This document shows positions 1 to 8,954 of a DNA stretch of 64,000 nt, in pieces (the stretch's first letter is position 1; every line of letters begins with the position of its first letter). Location of the stretch: positions 186,001-250,000 of the forward strand of contig NZ_RHHV01000009.1 of NCBI RefSeq assembly GCF_003710905.1. Direction: 5' to 3'. Source of the DNA: Brevibacillus parabrevis. Its GTDB lineage: Bacteria > Bacillota > Bacilli > Brevibacillales > Brevibacillaceae. A model generated the notes under the pieces. That model saw only the letters and a list, made by a program, of their open reading frames with translations, was not told the origin of the DNA and did not search any database. Both the position numbers and the translations under genes were made by a program.

Positions 1-980
1 TCCCCATCGTTCAAAAATTGTTGGCGATTTTGGGCAAGTCTTCCCTCCAGCATCACCAGCTGCAAAACGCCGCGCATATGATAACCGGGACGCCTGCTAT
101 ACAGCCCGGTCACCTCGCGCAAAAAATTGTCCGGATAACGGAGCAATTGATGAACCGCCCAAATCTGGGTGTCGCTCAAGTAATTGATTTTACTGTATGC
201 CTCCATCGCCTCTACGAACGATTCCATCCGATATTCCTGCATCAACAGCATGCGCGACATCAGCTGGACGAGATCGACAAGCTGGATGTCGTGTCCGACC
301 GTATCCAGATCGATCAGATAGCAATTCCCTCGCTGCGTCAGCAAAAAATTGTGGCTGGCGACGTCGCGATGCGCCAATGTGCCTCTTTCCATCGCCATAT
401 ACATTTCCGGAATCAGCGGAAGCTTGTGGGCGGATTGCAGCAGTTGCTGACCGTCACGCAGCACCTCATCGGCAGCGTGGGCAATGACTTGCTCCAGTTT
501 GTTTTGCGGGCCGTTTTGCTCAATCATCCACGTCAGTCGTTCAAAGTATTCCATCCGACTCTCCCACTTGTCGAGCAAGGCTGGCTTGCCCTCGTAGGCA
601 TAGGAATGAACGACAGGGAAGCCTTGAGCCGCGACATGAAACCGCGCCAACGTCTCTGCTGTCTTTTTCACATCAAAGAGTGACGCGTTATCCGCTTCCT
701 CGCCATCAATCAGCTTCATGATGGTGTAATAGCGATCCTCGAAAGGAAATATTTTGGCACCCTCGGTAGTTGATACGTAGTGAACTGTGTGAACAAAGCC
801 TTTTTGCCTCAAGGCGTCGGCTAACTCCGTGACCCATACTGCTTTTTCCAACTGCTTATACCCTTTGATGATCCAGTGTCCCCGGTCTGTTTTGAGCAGA
901 TTGACATTCCTCTTAGGCTTAACCCCGTGCACCTCACAACGAAAAGCTTTTTCGATCGCTGGTATGAGTCCTTTGTTCAT
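1..980 (-). CDS. CotS-family spore coat kinase (3' end cut by window edge)
   Basis: This frame opens at an ATG (978-980) and encodes 326 residues before leaving the window, so the C-terminal end is missing. The fold is that of aminoglycoside phosphotransferase / CotS-YutH type spore coat proteins. Visible catalytic features are HRDVASHN at residues 204-211 (Brenner-type catalytic Asp206 and Asn211) and the metal-binding IDLD at 223-226, so this copy looks catalytically competent, unlike the two coat-kinase homologues at 39874-41854. It starts 11 bases after the safA stop codon, with a GAGAGGG ribosome site overlapping that stop, so the two are probably co-transcribed and coupled. In B. subtilis the relative yutH sits next to hom; here the threonine operon is also close by. 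The family is clear; which coat kinase it corresponds to is not. Confidence 0.8.
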   Translation of the reverse strand, partial: MNKGLIPAIEKAFRCEVHGVKPKRNVNLLKTDRGHWIIKGYKQLEKAVWVTELADALRQKGFVHTVHYVSTTEGAKIFPFEDRYYTIMKLIDGEEADNASLFDVKKTAETLARFHVAAQGFPVVHSYAYEGKPALLDKWESRMEYFERLTWMIEQNGPQNKLEQVIAHAADEVLRDGQQLLQSAHKLPLIPEMYMAMERGTLAHRDVASHNFLLTQRGNCYLIDLDTVGHDIQLVDLVQLMSRMLLMQEYRMESFVEAMEAYSKINYLSDTQIWAVHQLLRYPDNFLREVTGLYSRRPGYHMRGVLQLVMLEGRLAQNRQQFLNDG

Positions 981-991
981 AACCGTCCCTC

Positions 992-2440
992 TCAGTACGA
1001 AGAGGATTCATCGAGTCCGTCTCCCCAGTTAGGCCATGCGCCTTGTTCCGGCATGGAAGCGACACATTGGGAAGGAGGGAACATCATGTTGTTGTGAAAC
1101 GGCTGCGGGCCACGGCTGCTTTTCGCGCTTCTGCGCCTTCTCAATTCCGGGCTGTCCGAGGAACACTCACATGATGAAGACGATGATTCCACTGGTTCTG
1201 GGCATACAGGCAACTGCGGATGCGGCCGTCTTGGCGGATGCGGTGGCGGTGGCGGCGGAAACGGCATGGGCATCGGATAGAGCGGCATAGGGAACGGCAT
1301 TGGTCGCATCATCGGCGGCATCATTGGTGGCATTGGTGGTGGCGGTCCGAATGGCATCATGCCCATCCCCGGAAATGGCGGCATCATTTGCCCCGGACCC
1401 ATAAATGGCCGATAAGGAAACATCGGCTGACCAGGGCCGCCAAACGGTCTTTGGGATGGCATTGGCCCCATCTGTTGAGGGCTTAGTAGCTGCTGCTGCC
1501 TGCCAGGAGGCATTGGCTGTTGCATCCTCGGTGCGGCACACGGTGGGCATGGTCGCACGGGCGGGCATGGCCTAAGCTGCGGCGCAGGCGGCATGAATGG
1601 CGGCATAGGACGCTGCTGCATGGGCGGCATTGGTTGCATCGGACGAACCTGTGCGGGCGGCATTTGTGTAAACGGCCTCACTTGGGCTGGCGGTCGGGTT
1701 GGTTGCACCTGCACAGGCGGGCATGGCGGGCACATGATAGCTGGCGGTGTTTGCGGCTGAAATGGGCTGATCTGTGTTGGCGGCATCGGCGGTATGTTCG
1801 GCATCCCGATGTTTGGCGGACTAGGCGGCTGGTAAATGTACGGACTGACCTGTGTTGGCGGCGCAGGCGGAACGAACGGCCGTGTAGGTGTCGGCAGTGC
1901 CGGTGGACTCGTAGGCTCCGACATGATATTCGGCGCTGAAGGCGCAGGCGGAAGCACCCTTTGCGGCTGCAAAGTCGGCACAGGTGTAGGTGTAGGTGTA
2001 GGTGTAGGTGTAGGTGCAGGCGTTGGTGTGGGCTGGATCGTCTCCGGAGACACGAGTGGGCCTGGAGACGCTGGCGGCCGCTCTTTTGCCGGAGGTGTAG
2101 ACGGCGCTTCCTGCGTGATTCTCGTTTCCGATTCGATTTGCACTTCTTCCTCAGGCTCAATCGGCCGCCGCTCAATTTGTCTCGGCACTTCCTCCGACTC
2201 TGCTTCTGTCCGCGGACGTTCTTTTACATATGGAGCTGCCTCACTCATCGGATGAGGCGTTGTTCGTGGCTGGGGCCTGACAGGAACGCTCTTCGTCGGA
2301 ATTTTGATTCTTGCTCCTGGATAGAGCGTGTCGGGAGTTTTGACCTGGCTGTTTAAGCGAAGCAGTTCCTTGTAATCGACGCCATATCTTTTGGCGATCT
2401 TCCACATGCTGTCGCCCTTTTGTACGATGTGAATCCTCAA
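992..2440 (-). CDS. safA: SafA-like spore morphogenetic protein with N-terminal LysM
   Basis: Encodes a 482-residue coat/cortex morphogenetic protein. Residues 1-48 are a LysM domain beginning RIHIVQKGDSMWKIAKRYGV, very close to the SafA N-terminus, which binds spore peptidoglycan. The rest is low complexity: an acidic Glu-rich linker, a Thr-Pro run, then a long Pro/Met/Gln-rich tract, and a Ser/Cys-rich tail with an RRRR cluster. I chose the TTG at 2438-2440 because AAGGGAGGAG lies five bases upstream and the conserved LysM sequence starts there; the frame is open further up to 2488 but without support. In B. subtilis SafA is made under sigma-E and recruits inner-coat proteins through SpoVID, whose homologue is at 41869-43335. 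The Pro-rich body is divergent, so the symbol rests on the LysM domain and location. Confidence 0.82.
   Translation of the reverse strand: MRIHIVQKGDSMWKIAKRYGVDYKELLRLNSQVKTPDTLYPGARIKIPTKSVPVRPQPRTTPHPMSEAAPYVKERPRTEAESEEVPRQIERRPIEPEEEVQIESETRITQEAPSTPPAKERPPASPGPLVSPETIQPTPTPAPTPTPTPTPTPVPTLQPQRVLPPAPSAPNIMSEPTSPPALPTPTRPFVPPAPPTQVSPYIYQPPSPPNIGMPNIPPMPPTQISPFQPQTPPAIMCPPCPPVQVQPTRPPAQVRPFTQMPPAQVRPMQPMPPMQQRPMPPFMPPAPQLRPCPPVRPCPPCAAPRMQQPMPPGRQQQLLSPQQMGPMPSQRPFGGPGQPMFPYRPFMGPGQMMPPFPGMGMMPFGPPPPMPPMMPPMMRPMPFPMPLYPMPMPFPPPPPPHPPRRPHPQLPVCPEPVESSSSSCECSSDSPELRRRRSAKSSRGPQPFHNNMMFPPSQCVASMPEQGAWPNWGDGLDESSSY
1983..2018. repeat. Hexanucleotide tandem repeat inside safA
   Basis: Five exact copies of GGTGTA (plus strand, 1983-2012) followed by a variant GGTGCA. 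On the coding strand this reads as alternating Thr-Pro codons. The unit keeps the reading frame, so slippage would change the length of the Thr-Pro linker by two residues per unit without breaking the protein. Confidence 0.85.
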
Positions 2441-2473
2441 TGTTTCTCCTCCCTTGCGTAAAAACTCCCTACC

Positions 2474-2481
2474 ATGGTATG
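2474..2481 (-). promoter_or_regulatory. Possible sigma-E -10 box of safA
   Basis: The minus strand reads CATACCAT, matching seven of eight positions of the sigma-E -10 consensus CATACAMT, 33 bases upstream of the safA start codon. No good -35 element stands 14-15 bases further up, so this is a weak call supported mainly by the sigma-E control of safA in B. subtilis. Confidence 0.3.
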
Positions 2482-2539
2482 CACCCATGGGCTTTTTGCT
2501 CCTTGGCGGCCTTCGCTTTTACGCTTGCAGGGGAGAAAA

Positions 2540-2571
2540 AAGAAAGAAGCCAATTTTTACAAATTGGCTTC
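2540..2571 (-). terminator. Intrinsic terminator of the pheB-hom-thrCB-pheA operon
   Basis: A perfect 11-base-pair stem (2546-2556 with 2561-2571, loop of four) is followed on the minus strand by TTTCTTTTTTC. The pheA stop codon lies in the loop, so the stem also encodes the last residues of PheA. It separates the amino-acid operon from safA. Confidence 0.88.
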
Positions 2572-3432
2572 CAGCTTGGCTCCTTGCATATAAAACGGAT
2601 ACGTTCCCAGCTGACGCACCTGACAACCGATAGCTTCAATCTCGGCAAATGCGCCCGGCAAGAGGACATCGTCCATCTTTTGCTCGATATCGATGACAAA
2701 ATAGTAGCTTCCCAGCGCTTTTTTCGTCGGCCGGGACTCAATCCGCGACAGGTTGACCTTTCTCCAGGCAAACGCGGCCAACACTTGATACAGCGCACCA
2801 GGGAAATCTTCCGGCAGCGTGACAAGTATCGTCGTTTTCTCGCGTGAGGACGCCTGCAACTCCAACGGCTCCGTGCCGACCAGCACAAAACGCGTGTAGT
2901 TATTCGAATAATCTTGAATTTGTTCGCGGGCGAACTCCAGCGGGTAAATCTCCACATTCAGCTTCGTGCCAACAGCAGCCCACGGCTCCTCGGGATGCTC
3001 GCTCACCGTTTTTGCAGCCAGTGCCGTGCTGTTCATGTACTCGATCTTGGCGTGCGGCAAGTTTTCCCGCAAGAAATTGTGGCTCTGGGCAATCGCTTGC
3101 GGGTGTGACAACACTTTTGTGATTGCAGACAAAGGCAAGGCTTGCTCTCTTTTGGCTACCAGCAAGTTTTGCGCAATCGGCAGCGCCAGCTCAGCCAGGA
3201 TCGGCAAATCGACCTCGTGAATGAGCCAGTCCAAAGTCGAGTTGACGGTACCCTCGATGGAATTTTCCATCGGCACGACCCCGAATGCCACTTCCTTGTT
3301 GGAAACAGCATCAAGCACATCGATGATGCTCGGATACGGAACGAGCGAGAGCGGCTGGCGTTGCGTCAAAGTCCGCGCCGCCTCTTCTGTGAATGTTCCG
3401 CGTGGTCCGAGAAAAGCAAGTTTCTTCTCCAT
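2557..3432 (-). CDS. pheA: Prephenate dehydratase
   Basis: A 291-residue monofunctional prephenate dehydratase, converting prephenate to phenylpyruvate in phenylalanine synthesis. The N-terminus has FLGPRGTFTEEA, the substrate-binding ENSIEGTVNSTLDW is near residue 60, and NNYTRF carries the conserved Thr-Arg-Phe catalytic motif. The C-terminal third is an ACT domain (TTILVTLPEDFPGALYQVL then the ESRP allosteric motif) for phenylalanine feedback. Length is normal for the family. The ATG has GGAG upstream and lies 23 bases after thrB, so it is the last gene of the operon that begins with pheB. B. subtilis has pheB-pheA adjacent; here three threonine genes lie between them. Confidence 0.95.
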   Translation of the reverse strand: MEKKLAFLGPRGTFTEEAARTLTQRQPLSLVPYPSIIDVLDAVSNKEVAFGVVPMENSIEGTVNSTLDWLIHEVDLPILAELALPIAQNLLVAKREQALPLSAITKVLSHPQAIAQSHNFLRENLPHAKIEYMNSTALAAKTVSEHPEEPWAAVGTKLNVEIYPLEFAREQIQDYSNNYTRFVLVGTEPLELQASSREKTTILVTLPEDFPGALYQVLAAFAWRKVNLSRIESRPTKKALGSYYFVIDIEQKMDDVLLPGAFAEIEAIGCQVRQLGTYPFYMQGAKLEANL

Positions 3433-3455
3433 GGCGTTCTCCTATCCACTATGCT

Positions 3456-4385
3456 CTATCTCTGATGGATTTCTACTTGTACGCCATTTTCGTCCGGCTG
3501 CAAAATCATTACACGGTAGGCAATGCCGTGTCCTTTCATCACTCTGTCCACGAATGCGCGCAGTTGCCCCTCCTCTTCCGCGGAAGAAAAGAAGCACAGG
3601 ATGGTTGGTCCCGCGCCGCTCAAGGCAGCGCCTACGGCACCGTGCTCAGTCGCTTTGTCCAGGATTTCGTTCAAGCCAGGTACAAGTTTAGCGCGGTACG
3701 GCTGATGCAGCCGATCTGACATGGCCCGTCCCATCAGGTCTAGTCTGCCTTGTGCCAAAGCGGCAACAAGCAAACTGCTATGTCCCACATTATATACAAC
3801 ATCTTCTTTGCTGTACACCTGTGGCAGGACGTTCCGCGCTTTTGTCGTCTCCAGCATGAAATCCGGGATCACGACGAGTGTCTGCAATCCGGCGGGAGGG
3901 GAAAATCGAACGTAAGGAACAGGTTCTTCGATCGTCTCTGGCATAGTCGCCACGATGATCCCGCCAAACAGGGAGGCTCCGACGTTGTCTGGATGTCCTT
4001 CCAGTGCTGTGGCGCGGGCGAAAAGCTGCTCGTGGCTAAATGGCTCGCCAGCGAGTTGATTGGCCGCCACCAATGCTCCGACAATCGCAGCCGCACTGCT
4101 CCCCAGCCCGCGGGTCAGGGGAGCTTCACTCGATGCGCGTATGGCAAGCTCCGGCACGGCAAGCCCTGCTTCCTGAAACAGACTCGCTGCTACTTGATAC
4201 AACAAGTTGCTTTTGTCCGCAGGTGTGCCTTCCAGCTCTTTGCCAACCAGCTCGACGGTGGTCCGGTCACTGATTTCCATTTCTACTACGGAATACAATT
4301 GAAATGCCATTCCTAAAGCATCAAAGCCTGGCCCCAGATTGGCTGTGCTTGCGGGAATCGTTACTTTTACACGCTGACTGCTCAT
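3456..4385 (-). CDS. thrB: Homoserine kinase
   Basis: A 309-residue GHMP-family kinase that phosphorylates L-homoserine for threonine synthesis. The N-terminal motif [17 protein letters not shown] and the ATP-binding loop [17 protein letters not shown] are both present, as is the C-terminal [14 protein letters not shown] segment. Its ATG overlaps the thrC stop by four bases (ATGA), indicating translational coupling. Length and motif order are standard. Confidence 0.95.
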   Translation of the reverse strand: MSSQRVKVTIPASTANLGPGFDALGMAFQLYSVVEMEISDRTTVELVGKELEGTPADKSNLLYQVAASLFQEAGLAVPELAIRASSEAPLTRGLGSSAAAIVGALVAANQLAGEPFSHEQLFARATALEGHPDNVGASLFGGIIVATMPETIEEPVPYVRFSPPAGLQTLVVIPDFMLETTKARNVLPQVYSKEDVVYNVGHSSLLVAALAQGRLDLMGRAMSDRLHQPYRAKLVPGLNEILDKATEHGAVGAALSGAGPTILCFFSSAEEEGQLRAFVDRVMKGHGIAYRVMILQPDENGVQVEIHQR

Positions 4386-5464
4386 GAGACGACTTCTCTC
4401 CCGCTCTGGCGAACCAGCTCCATGACGGCTTCATGTGTCGCAGGCACTGAGCGTGGCTCTTCTCCAACGAGCTTCAGGGCGATGTTTGGATCTTTCAAGC
4501 CGTTTCCTGTCAAAACGCACGCAACCTTGACACCTTGCGGCAGTTTGTTTGCTCGATGCAACTTGATAATTCCGGCCAGGGAGGCAGCAGAAGCCGGTTC
4601 GCAGAAAACGCCCTCTTCTTTGGCCAGCAGCTGGTATGCCTGCAAAATTTCATCGTCTGTCACGCTGTCAACAAGACCGTTCGATTCAGAAATCGCATGT
4701 AAAGCGCCGTCCTTGCTCGCAGGGTTTCCGATGCGGATCGCAGTCGCGATTGTTTCCGGATTGGGTACAGGCTGTCCGAGCACCAGCGGAGCGGCCCCCG
4801 CCGCCTGGAAGCCGTACATGTGCGGCAAACGGCTTGATTTGCCTGCTTCCTTATACTCCTTGAAGCCTTTCCAGTAGGCGGTGATGTTTCCGGCATTTCC
4901 TACGGGAATCGCCAAAATGTCCGGTGCATCGGCCAGAGCGTCGCACACTTCAAACGCTGCTGTCTTTTGTCCTTCGATCCGGTAAGGGTTGACGGAGTTC
5001 ACCAGCGTAATCGGCTCTTTCGCCGTAATGTCGCGCACGATATTCAGCGCTTCGTCAAAGTTGCCGTCGATGGCGATGACCTCGGCACCGTATGCGATCG
5101 CTTGCGCCAGCTTGCCCAGCGCGATGTTGCCGCTCGGAATCAGGACGATGCAGCGCAGACCGGAACGCGCTGCATACGCCGCTGCTGCCGCAGACGTATT
5201 TCCGGTGGAAGCGCACATGATCGTTTTGCTGCCTTCCTCCACTGCTTTGGCAACAGCCATGACCATGCCTCTGTCTTTGAACGAGCCTGTCGGATTCAGT
5301 CCTTCATATTTTACATACAGCTCGACTCCCAGCTTCTTGGACAAGTTCGCCGCATGGATCAGCGGAGTGTTTCCTTCGTGCAGACTGACCAACGGTGTCT
5401 TGTCCGTAACCGGAAGAAACTCCCGGTAGCGCGCAATAATGCCAGATTGACGATCAAAACTCAT
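4382..5464 (-). CDS. thrC: Threonine synthase
   Basis: A 360-residue PLP enzyme that converts O-phosphohomoserine to threonine. The Schiff-base lysine is Lys63 in [11 protein letters not shown], and the phosphate-cup loop appears as the SGNIALGK / [12 protein letters not shown] segments. Size fits the short bacterial type. The start codon shares one base with the hom stop (TAATG) and the end overlaps thrB by four bases, so the three genes form a tightly coupled hom-thrC-thrB block. Confidence 0.95.
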   Translation of the reverse strand: MSFDRQSGIIARYREFLPVTDKTPLVSLHEGNTPLIHAANLSKKLGVELYVKYEGLNPTGSFKDRGMVMAVAKAVEEGSKTIMCASTGNTSAAAAAYAARSGLRCIVLIPSGNIALGKLAQAIAYGAEVIAIDGNFDEALNIVRDITAKEPITLVNSVNPYRIEGQKTAAFEVCDALADAPDILAIPVGNAGNITAYWKGFKEYKEAGKSSRLPHMYGFQAAGAAPLVLGQPVPNPETIATAIRIGNPASKDGALHAISESNGLVDSVTDDEILQAYQLLAKEEGVFCEPASAASLAGIIKLHRANKLPQGVKVACVLTGNGLKDPNIALKLVGEEPRSVPATHEAVMELVRQSGREVVS

Positions 5465-6765
5465 TACTTGTCTCCCCCTTCTACACGGTAGCAGCTCTCC
5501 ACTTTGGAGATGATGTCCATTTGTTCCATATAGGCGATGACCCCATCCATGTCGCTCTTGGACGATTGGTGCGTCACCATGATGATCTCCGCTTCGCCGC
5601 CATTGTTGTACGGCTGCTGAATGACTTGCTCCAGCGAAATGTTTTTGTCCGCCAGCAACTGGGTAATCTTTGCCAAAACGCCGCGTTTGTCCGCCACCAC
5701 GATTCGCAGGAAATATTTGGACAGCTTTTGGCTGTCGTCTTTAAGCACTTTTTCCTTGTACGGCGCAACCATCCCGCGTCCGTTTACGCCGAGCTTTCGG
5801 TTTTTCACAACCGTGACCAGATCGGACACGACTGCGGTTGCGGTCGGAAGCTCGCCTGCGCCCGGGCCGTAAAACATCGTCTCACCTACGGCTTCCCCGT
5901 GTACGTACACCGCATTGAACACGCCGTTGACAGAAGCAAGCGGATGCGATTTCGGCACCATCGTCGGCTGTACGCTTACCTCAATCGCTTCCTCGTCGCG
6001 GCGGGCCAGACCCAACAGCTTGATCTCATAGCCCAACTGCTTGCCGTATGCGATGTCTTGCTTGCTTACCGCACTGATTCCTTTGACGTCCACATCTTCC
6101 AGCTTCATCGGCACGCGGAAACCTAGTGTGGCGAGAATCGCCATCTTGCGGGCTGCGTCAAAACCTTCGACATCGGAGGTAGGATTCGCTTCCGCGTAGC
6201 CCAGCGCTTGCGCTTCTTTGAGGACGTCGCTGTAGTCTGCGCCCTCTTGGCTCATTTTGGTCAAAATATAGTTGGTCGTCCCGTTGACGATCCCCATCAT
6301 TTTCGTAATGCGATCGGAGGAAAAGCCTTCCACCAAAGCGCGCAAAATCGGAATCCCGCCCGCTACGCTCGCTTCATAAAACACGTCACAGCCTTTTTCT
6401 TGCGCCTTGTTCAAGATTTCAGCCCCATGCAAGGCCATCAAATCTTTGTTGGCAGTGACTACGTGCTTGCCGCGCTCCAGCGCCTGGAGGATGTATTCTT
6501 TGGCCGGGTGGATGCCGCCAATCACCTCGACGATTACCTCGATGTCCGGATCATCCAGAAGCTCGGCAGGCTCTGTCGTCAGCAAATTTTCCATGGCGGC
6601 GATATTGCGCGACTTCTCGGCATCCTGCACGAGAATCTTCGTGATCTCAATCCCCAGTCCGGTCTGCTTTTGCAAATCGTCCTGATGAGCAGAAATGATG
6701 CGGACAACCCCAGTCCCGACTGTTCCAAACCCCATTAACCCCAGCTTGATGCTTTGCTTCTCCAT
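5464..6765 (-). CDS. hom: Homoserine dehydrogenase
   Basis: A 433-residue NAD(P)-dependent homoserine dehydrogenase, reducing aspartate semialdehyde to homoserine at the branch point to threonine and methionine. The Rossmann motif is [13 protein letters not shown] (residues 9-21), followed by the dimerisation/catalytic region ([11 protein letters not shown]) and a C-terminal ACT domain starting [16 protein letters not shown], the threonine feedback site. AGGAGGAGAG precedes the ATG. It lies 24 bases after pheB in the same operon. Confidence 0.96.
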   Translation of the reverse strand: MEKQSIKLGLMGFGTVGTGVVRIISAHQDDLQKQTGLGIEITKILVQDAEKSRNIAAMENLLTTEPAELLDDPDIEVIVEVIGGIHPAKEYILQALERGKHVVTANKDLMALHGAEILNKAQEKGCDVFYEASVAGGIPILRALVEGFSSDRITKMMGIVNGTTNYILTKMSQEGADYSDVLKEAQALGYAEANPTSDVEGFDAARKMAILATLGFRVPMKLEDVDVKGISAVSKQDIAYGKQLGYEIKLLGLARRDEEAIEVSVQPTMVPKSHPLASVNGVFNAVYVHGEAVGETMFYGPGAGELPTATAVVSDLVTVVKNRKLGVNGRGMVAPYKEKVLKDDSQKLSKYFLRIVVADKRGVLAKITQLLADKNISLEQVIQQPYNNGGEAEIIMVTHQSSKSDMDGVIAYMEQMDIISKVESCYRVEGGDK

Positions 6766-6789
6766 TGTTTCTCTCCTCCTACCCTTCTT

Positions 6790-7233
6790 TTACCCTCTAC
6801 CGACGATCATCGCTTTGCGAACGCCGGGGATTTCTTGCAAGCTTTCCAGAAATTCCGTGCTGGATACGCGCAGATTGGCCATATCGACAGACATGGAAAT
6901 ATTGGCAATCCCTTGCAGCGGAATCGTCTGATTGATCGTCAGGACGTTCCCGCCTTGTTCTGCAACATACGTGAGCACCTTCGACAAATAACCGGACATG
7001 TGCTCCAGCGAAAACGTGATCGTCATGATCTTTTCGCTCATCATGGCATTGAAGGGAAATATCCCGTCCTTGTATTTGTAAAATGCACTCCGGCTCAGTC
7101 CCACTCGATCTACTGCCTCATTCACGGTGTCCACTTCGCCGGATTCCAGCATCTTTTTCGCTTCGATCGTCTTGACGATTGATTCTGGTAAGATGTCAGA
7201 TCGTATCAAGTAGAACTTCTCTTCCCGTTTCAC
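6790..7233 (-). CDS. pheB: ACT-domain protein PheB (UPF0735)
   Basis: A 147-residue protein of the PheB / UPF0735 family. The first 60 residues form a helical segment ending SRSAFYKYKDGIFPF, resembling a short DNA-binding-like module, and the rest is an ACT domain (LSKVLTYVAEQGGNVLTINQ). Despite its name it is not an enzyme of phenylalanine synthesis; family members are thought to sense amino acids. The start is GTG at 7231-7233 with AGGAGGAC upstream. It is the first gene after the promoter at 7279-7307. Confidence 0.9.
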   Translation of the reverse strand: MKREEKFYLIRSDILPESIVKTIEAKKMLESGEVDTVNEAVDRVGLSRSAFYKYKDGIFPFNAMMSEKIMTITFSLEHMSGYLSKVLTYVAEQGGNVLTINQTIPLQGIANISMSVDMANLRVSSTEFLESLQEIPGVRKAMIVGRG

Positions 7234-7278
7234 GTGTTGTGTCCTCCTGAGAAAAACAGTTGTTTCTTCATAGAGGAC

Positions 7279-7307
7279 ATTATAACGGATAGTACTCGCT
7301 GTGACAA
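7279..7307 (-). promoter_or_regulatory. Sigma-A promoter of the pheB-hom-thrCB-pheA operon
   Basis: On the minus strand TTGTCA and a perfect TATAAT are separated by exactly 17 bases. The -10 box lies 45 bases above the pheB start codon, leaving a short leader with no room for a riboswitch or attenuator. Confidence 0.82.
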
Positions 7308-7420
7308 TCCTTCATCGCCAACTTTTTTCATGGAACCATATTCGGTTCACCTGGGTTACATGGCTATGTCGATCTTCGTACACACTAAAAGCGGCAAGAA
7401 AAAGAGGAGGTGAAGCACGA

Positions 7421-7573
7421 ATGGCAGGACGCGGAAAGTCAGACAAATCGGAGCGCCGCAACAATCATCCGGCTGGAAAACCGAGCAGCCTGGAGCAGTT
7501 CGGTTCTGATCTTCGGGGCAAAAAAATGGCGCAATCGCCTAACATCATCGAGGACCCGAGCGGCAATAAATAG
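7421..7573 (+). CDS. Small hydrophilic protein of unknown function
   Basis: A 50-residue frame on the plus strand, one of the few in the window. It begins MAGRGKSDKSERR and is rich in Lys, Arg, Ser, Asn and Gly, with no hydrophobic segment or signal peptide. AGAGGAGGTG lies eight bases before the ATG, a strong ribosome site that makes translation likely. Size and composition resemble minor small acid-soluble spore proteins, but I do not recognise a specific family. It is divergent from pheB and convergent with ndh. Confidence 0.6.
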   Translation: MAGRGKSDKSERRNNHPAGKPSSLEQFGSDLRGKKMAQSPNIIEDPSGNK

Positions 7574-7671
7574 CCGTCAACGGCCAAGCTTTTTCAGCAA
7601 ACGGCCACAGGCGTATGGTCAGGCGCAAGCAGGCGCATTTCCCTTGCTAAAAGCGAGCGAGCTGTTTTGTA

Positions 7672-7708
7672 AAGAAAAAAACCCCGGGATTTGTGTATCC
7701 CGGGGTTT
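7672..7708 (-). terminator. Intrinsic terminator of the DUF1641-ndh operon
   Basis: A 12-base-pair GC-rich stem (7679-7690 with 7697-7708, six-base loop) is followed on the minus strand by TTTTTTTC. It stands 29 bases after the ndh stop. On the plus strand no T run follows, so it mainly serves ndh. Confidence 0.88.
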
Positions 7709-7736
7709 GACGCTTGTTCGTATGGTTGTTTTTGGT

Positions 7737-8915
7737 TTAGTACGCGAGCGAAGACAAGCCGTTGATGTGAGTCAGGTAGCGCACGTTGCTCGCTTCCTTC
7801 ATCAGCGTAGCTGGCAAGCCTTTCAGCTTCAACTGGCTTGCACCGATGGTTCCGATGGCATCTTTGCGGCCCAAGCTTCCGAGAGTACCGGAAAAGACTG
7901 GCTTGAACGTGTCCATTTTGGAGCCGTTGAAGTGAGCGAACAAGTTGTAGCCAACCACTTCACCCATTTGCCATGCCAATTGAGCAGTTGGCGGGTATGG
8001 ACGGCCTTCTGGCCCCATAACCACTGCACTGTCTCCCGCGAGGAATACTTCCGGATGAGAAGTGGATTGCAGGAACTCAGTCACAGTTGCGCGACCGCGG
8101 TTTACTTCGATGCCGCACTCAGCCACTACGCGATTTCCTTGAACGCCACCAGTCCAAACCATTGTTTTGGTTTCGATGGTGTTGCCGTCTTTCAGGCAAA
8201 CGGTTGTTTCTTTCATTTCGGTTACAGGAACGCCAGTCAGGAACTGAACGCCACGTTTTTCCAGGCTAGTTTTTGCACGCTCTACCAGGTCAGGAGCAAA
8301 GCCCGCGAGGATCGATGGTCCTGCCTCTACGCAATAGATGGACAGGTCTGCAAAATCTACGCCGTACTTGCGGCAAAGATCAGGCAGCATGTCAGCAAAT
8401 TCGCCAATCAGCTCGATTCCGGTCAGACCGCCGCCACCGACCACGAAGGTTGCATCGGCTTTGTTTTTGCTCTTGCTGTATTCCACTACGCGCTCTTCGA
8501 GGTGCGCGCGCAGACGGTTTGCTTCCTCTACGGATTTCAGCGTAAAGCTGTACTCTTGCAAGCCAGGGATACCGAAGAATGCGGTTTCGCTGCCCAGAGC
8601 AACTACGAGTGCATCGTATTTGATGCTCTCGCCGCTCGTCAAAGTGACGCGTTGCGATTCCAGACCGATTTTTTCAACAGTGTCGATCACCAGGTTGATG
8701 TCTTTTCCACGCAGCAGTCTTTCCAATGGCAGTGCCACGTTTTGTTCAGACAGGTTGCCTACTGCCAAACGGTGCAGCTCCGTGATGATTTGGTGCGTAG
8801 GGAAACGGTTCACAACCGTGATCGTCGCCTCTTCCGCCGTCATGTATTTGCGTGCAGTCAAAGCGGACAGCAAACCGCCGTAGCCGCCGCCCAGAATGAG
8901 AATATGCTTCGCCAT
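7737..8915 (-). CDS. ndh: Type II NADH dehydrogenase
   Basis: A 392-residue single-subunit NADH:quinone oxidoreductase that feeds electrons to menaquinone without pumping protons. The FAD site is HILILGGGYGGLLSA near the N-terminus, the NADH site is FVVGGGGLTGIELIGE, and the second flavin contact is VFLAGDSAV. The C-terminus, EASNVRYLTHINGL, closely resembles B. subtilis Ndh (YjlD) and should be the membrane-associating end. GGAGG precedes the ATG. The DUF1641 gene 39 bases upstream matches the yjlC-yjlD arrangement, and the Rex box at 9509-9526 fits redox control. Confidence 0.93.
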   Translation of the reverse strand: MAKHILILGGGYGGLLSALTARKYMTAEEATITVVNRFPTHQIITELHRLAVGNLSEQNVALPLERLLRGKDINLVIDTVEKIGLESQRVTLTSGESIKYDALVVALGSETAFFGIPGLQEYSFTLKSVEEANRLRAHLEERVVEYSKSKNKADATFVVGGGGLTGIELIGEFADMLPDLCRKYGVDFADLSIYCVEAGPSILAGFAPDLVERAKTSLEKRGVQFLTGVPVTEMKETTVCLKDGNTIETKTMVWTGGVQGNRVVAECGIEVNRGRATVTEFLQSTSHPEVFLAGDSAVVMGPEGRPYPPTAQLAWQMGEVVGYNLFAHFNGSKMDTFKPVFSGTLGSLGRKDAIGTIGASQLKLKGLPATLMKEASNVRYLTHINGLSSLAY

Positions 8916-8954
8916 GCCTAATCCTCCGTCCTTGTCTCTCGTAGGTTATCGTAA

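Noticed and set aside
1180..2180. Repetitive GGC/GGT-rich sequence as a CRISPR array or intergenic repeat
   Set aside because: It lies within the safA frame and encodes Pro/Met/Thr low complexity; there are no spacers or palindromic repeats.
7410..8921. A 503-codon open frame on the plus strand opposite ndh
   Set aside because: It has no family resemblance and runs antisense to a clear NADH dehydrogenase; codon bias of the real gene keeps the other frame open. The same applies to long antisense frames opposite rng, hemH/hemE, valS and the 5'-nucleotidase.
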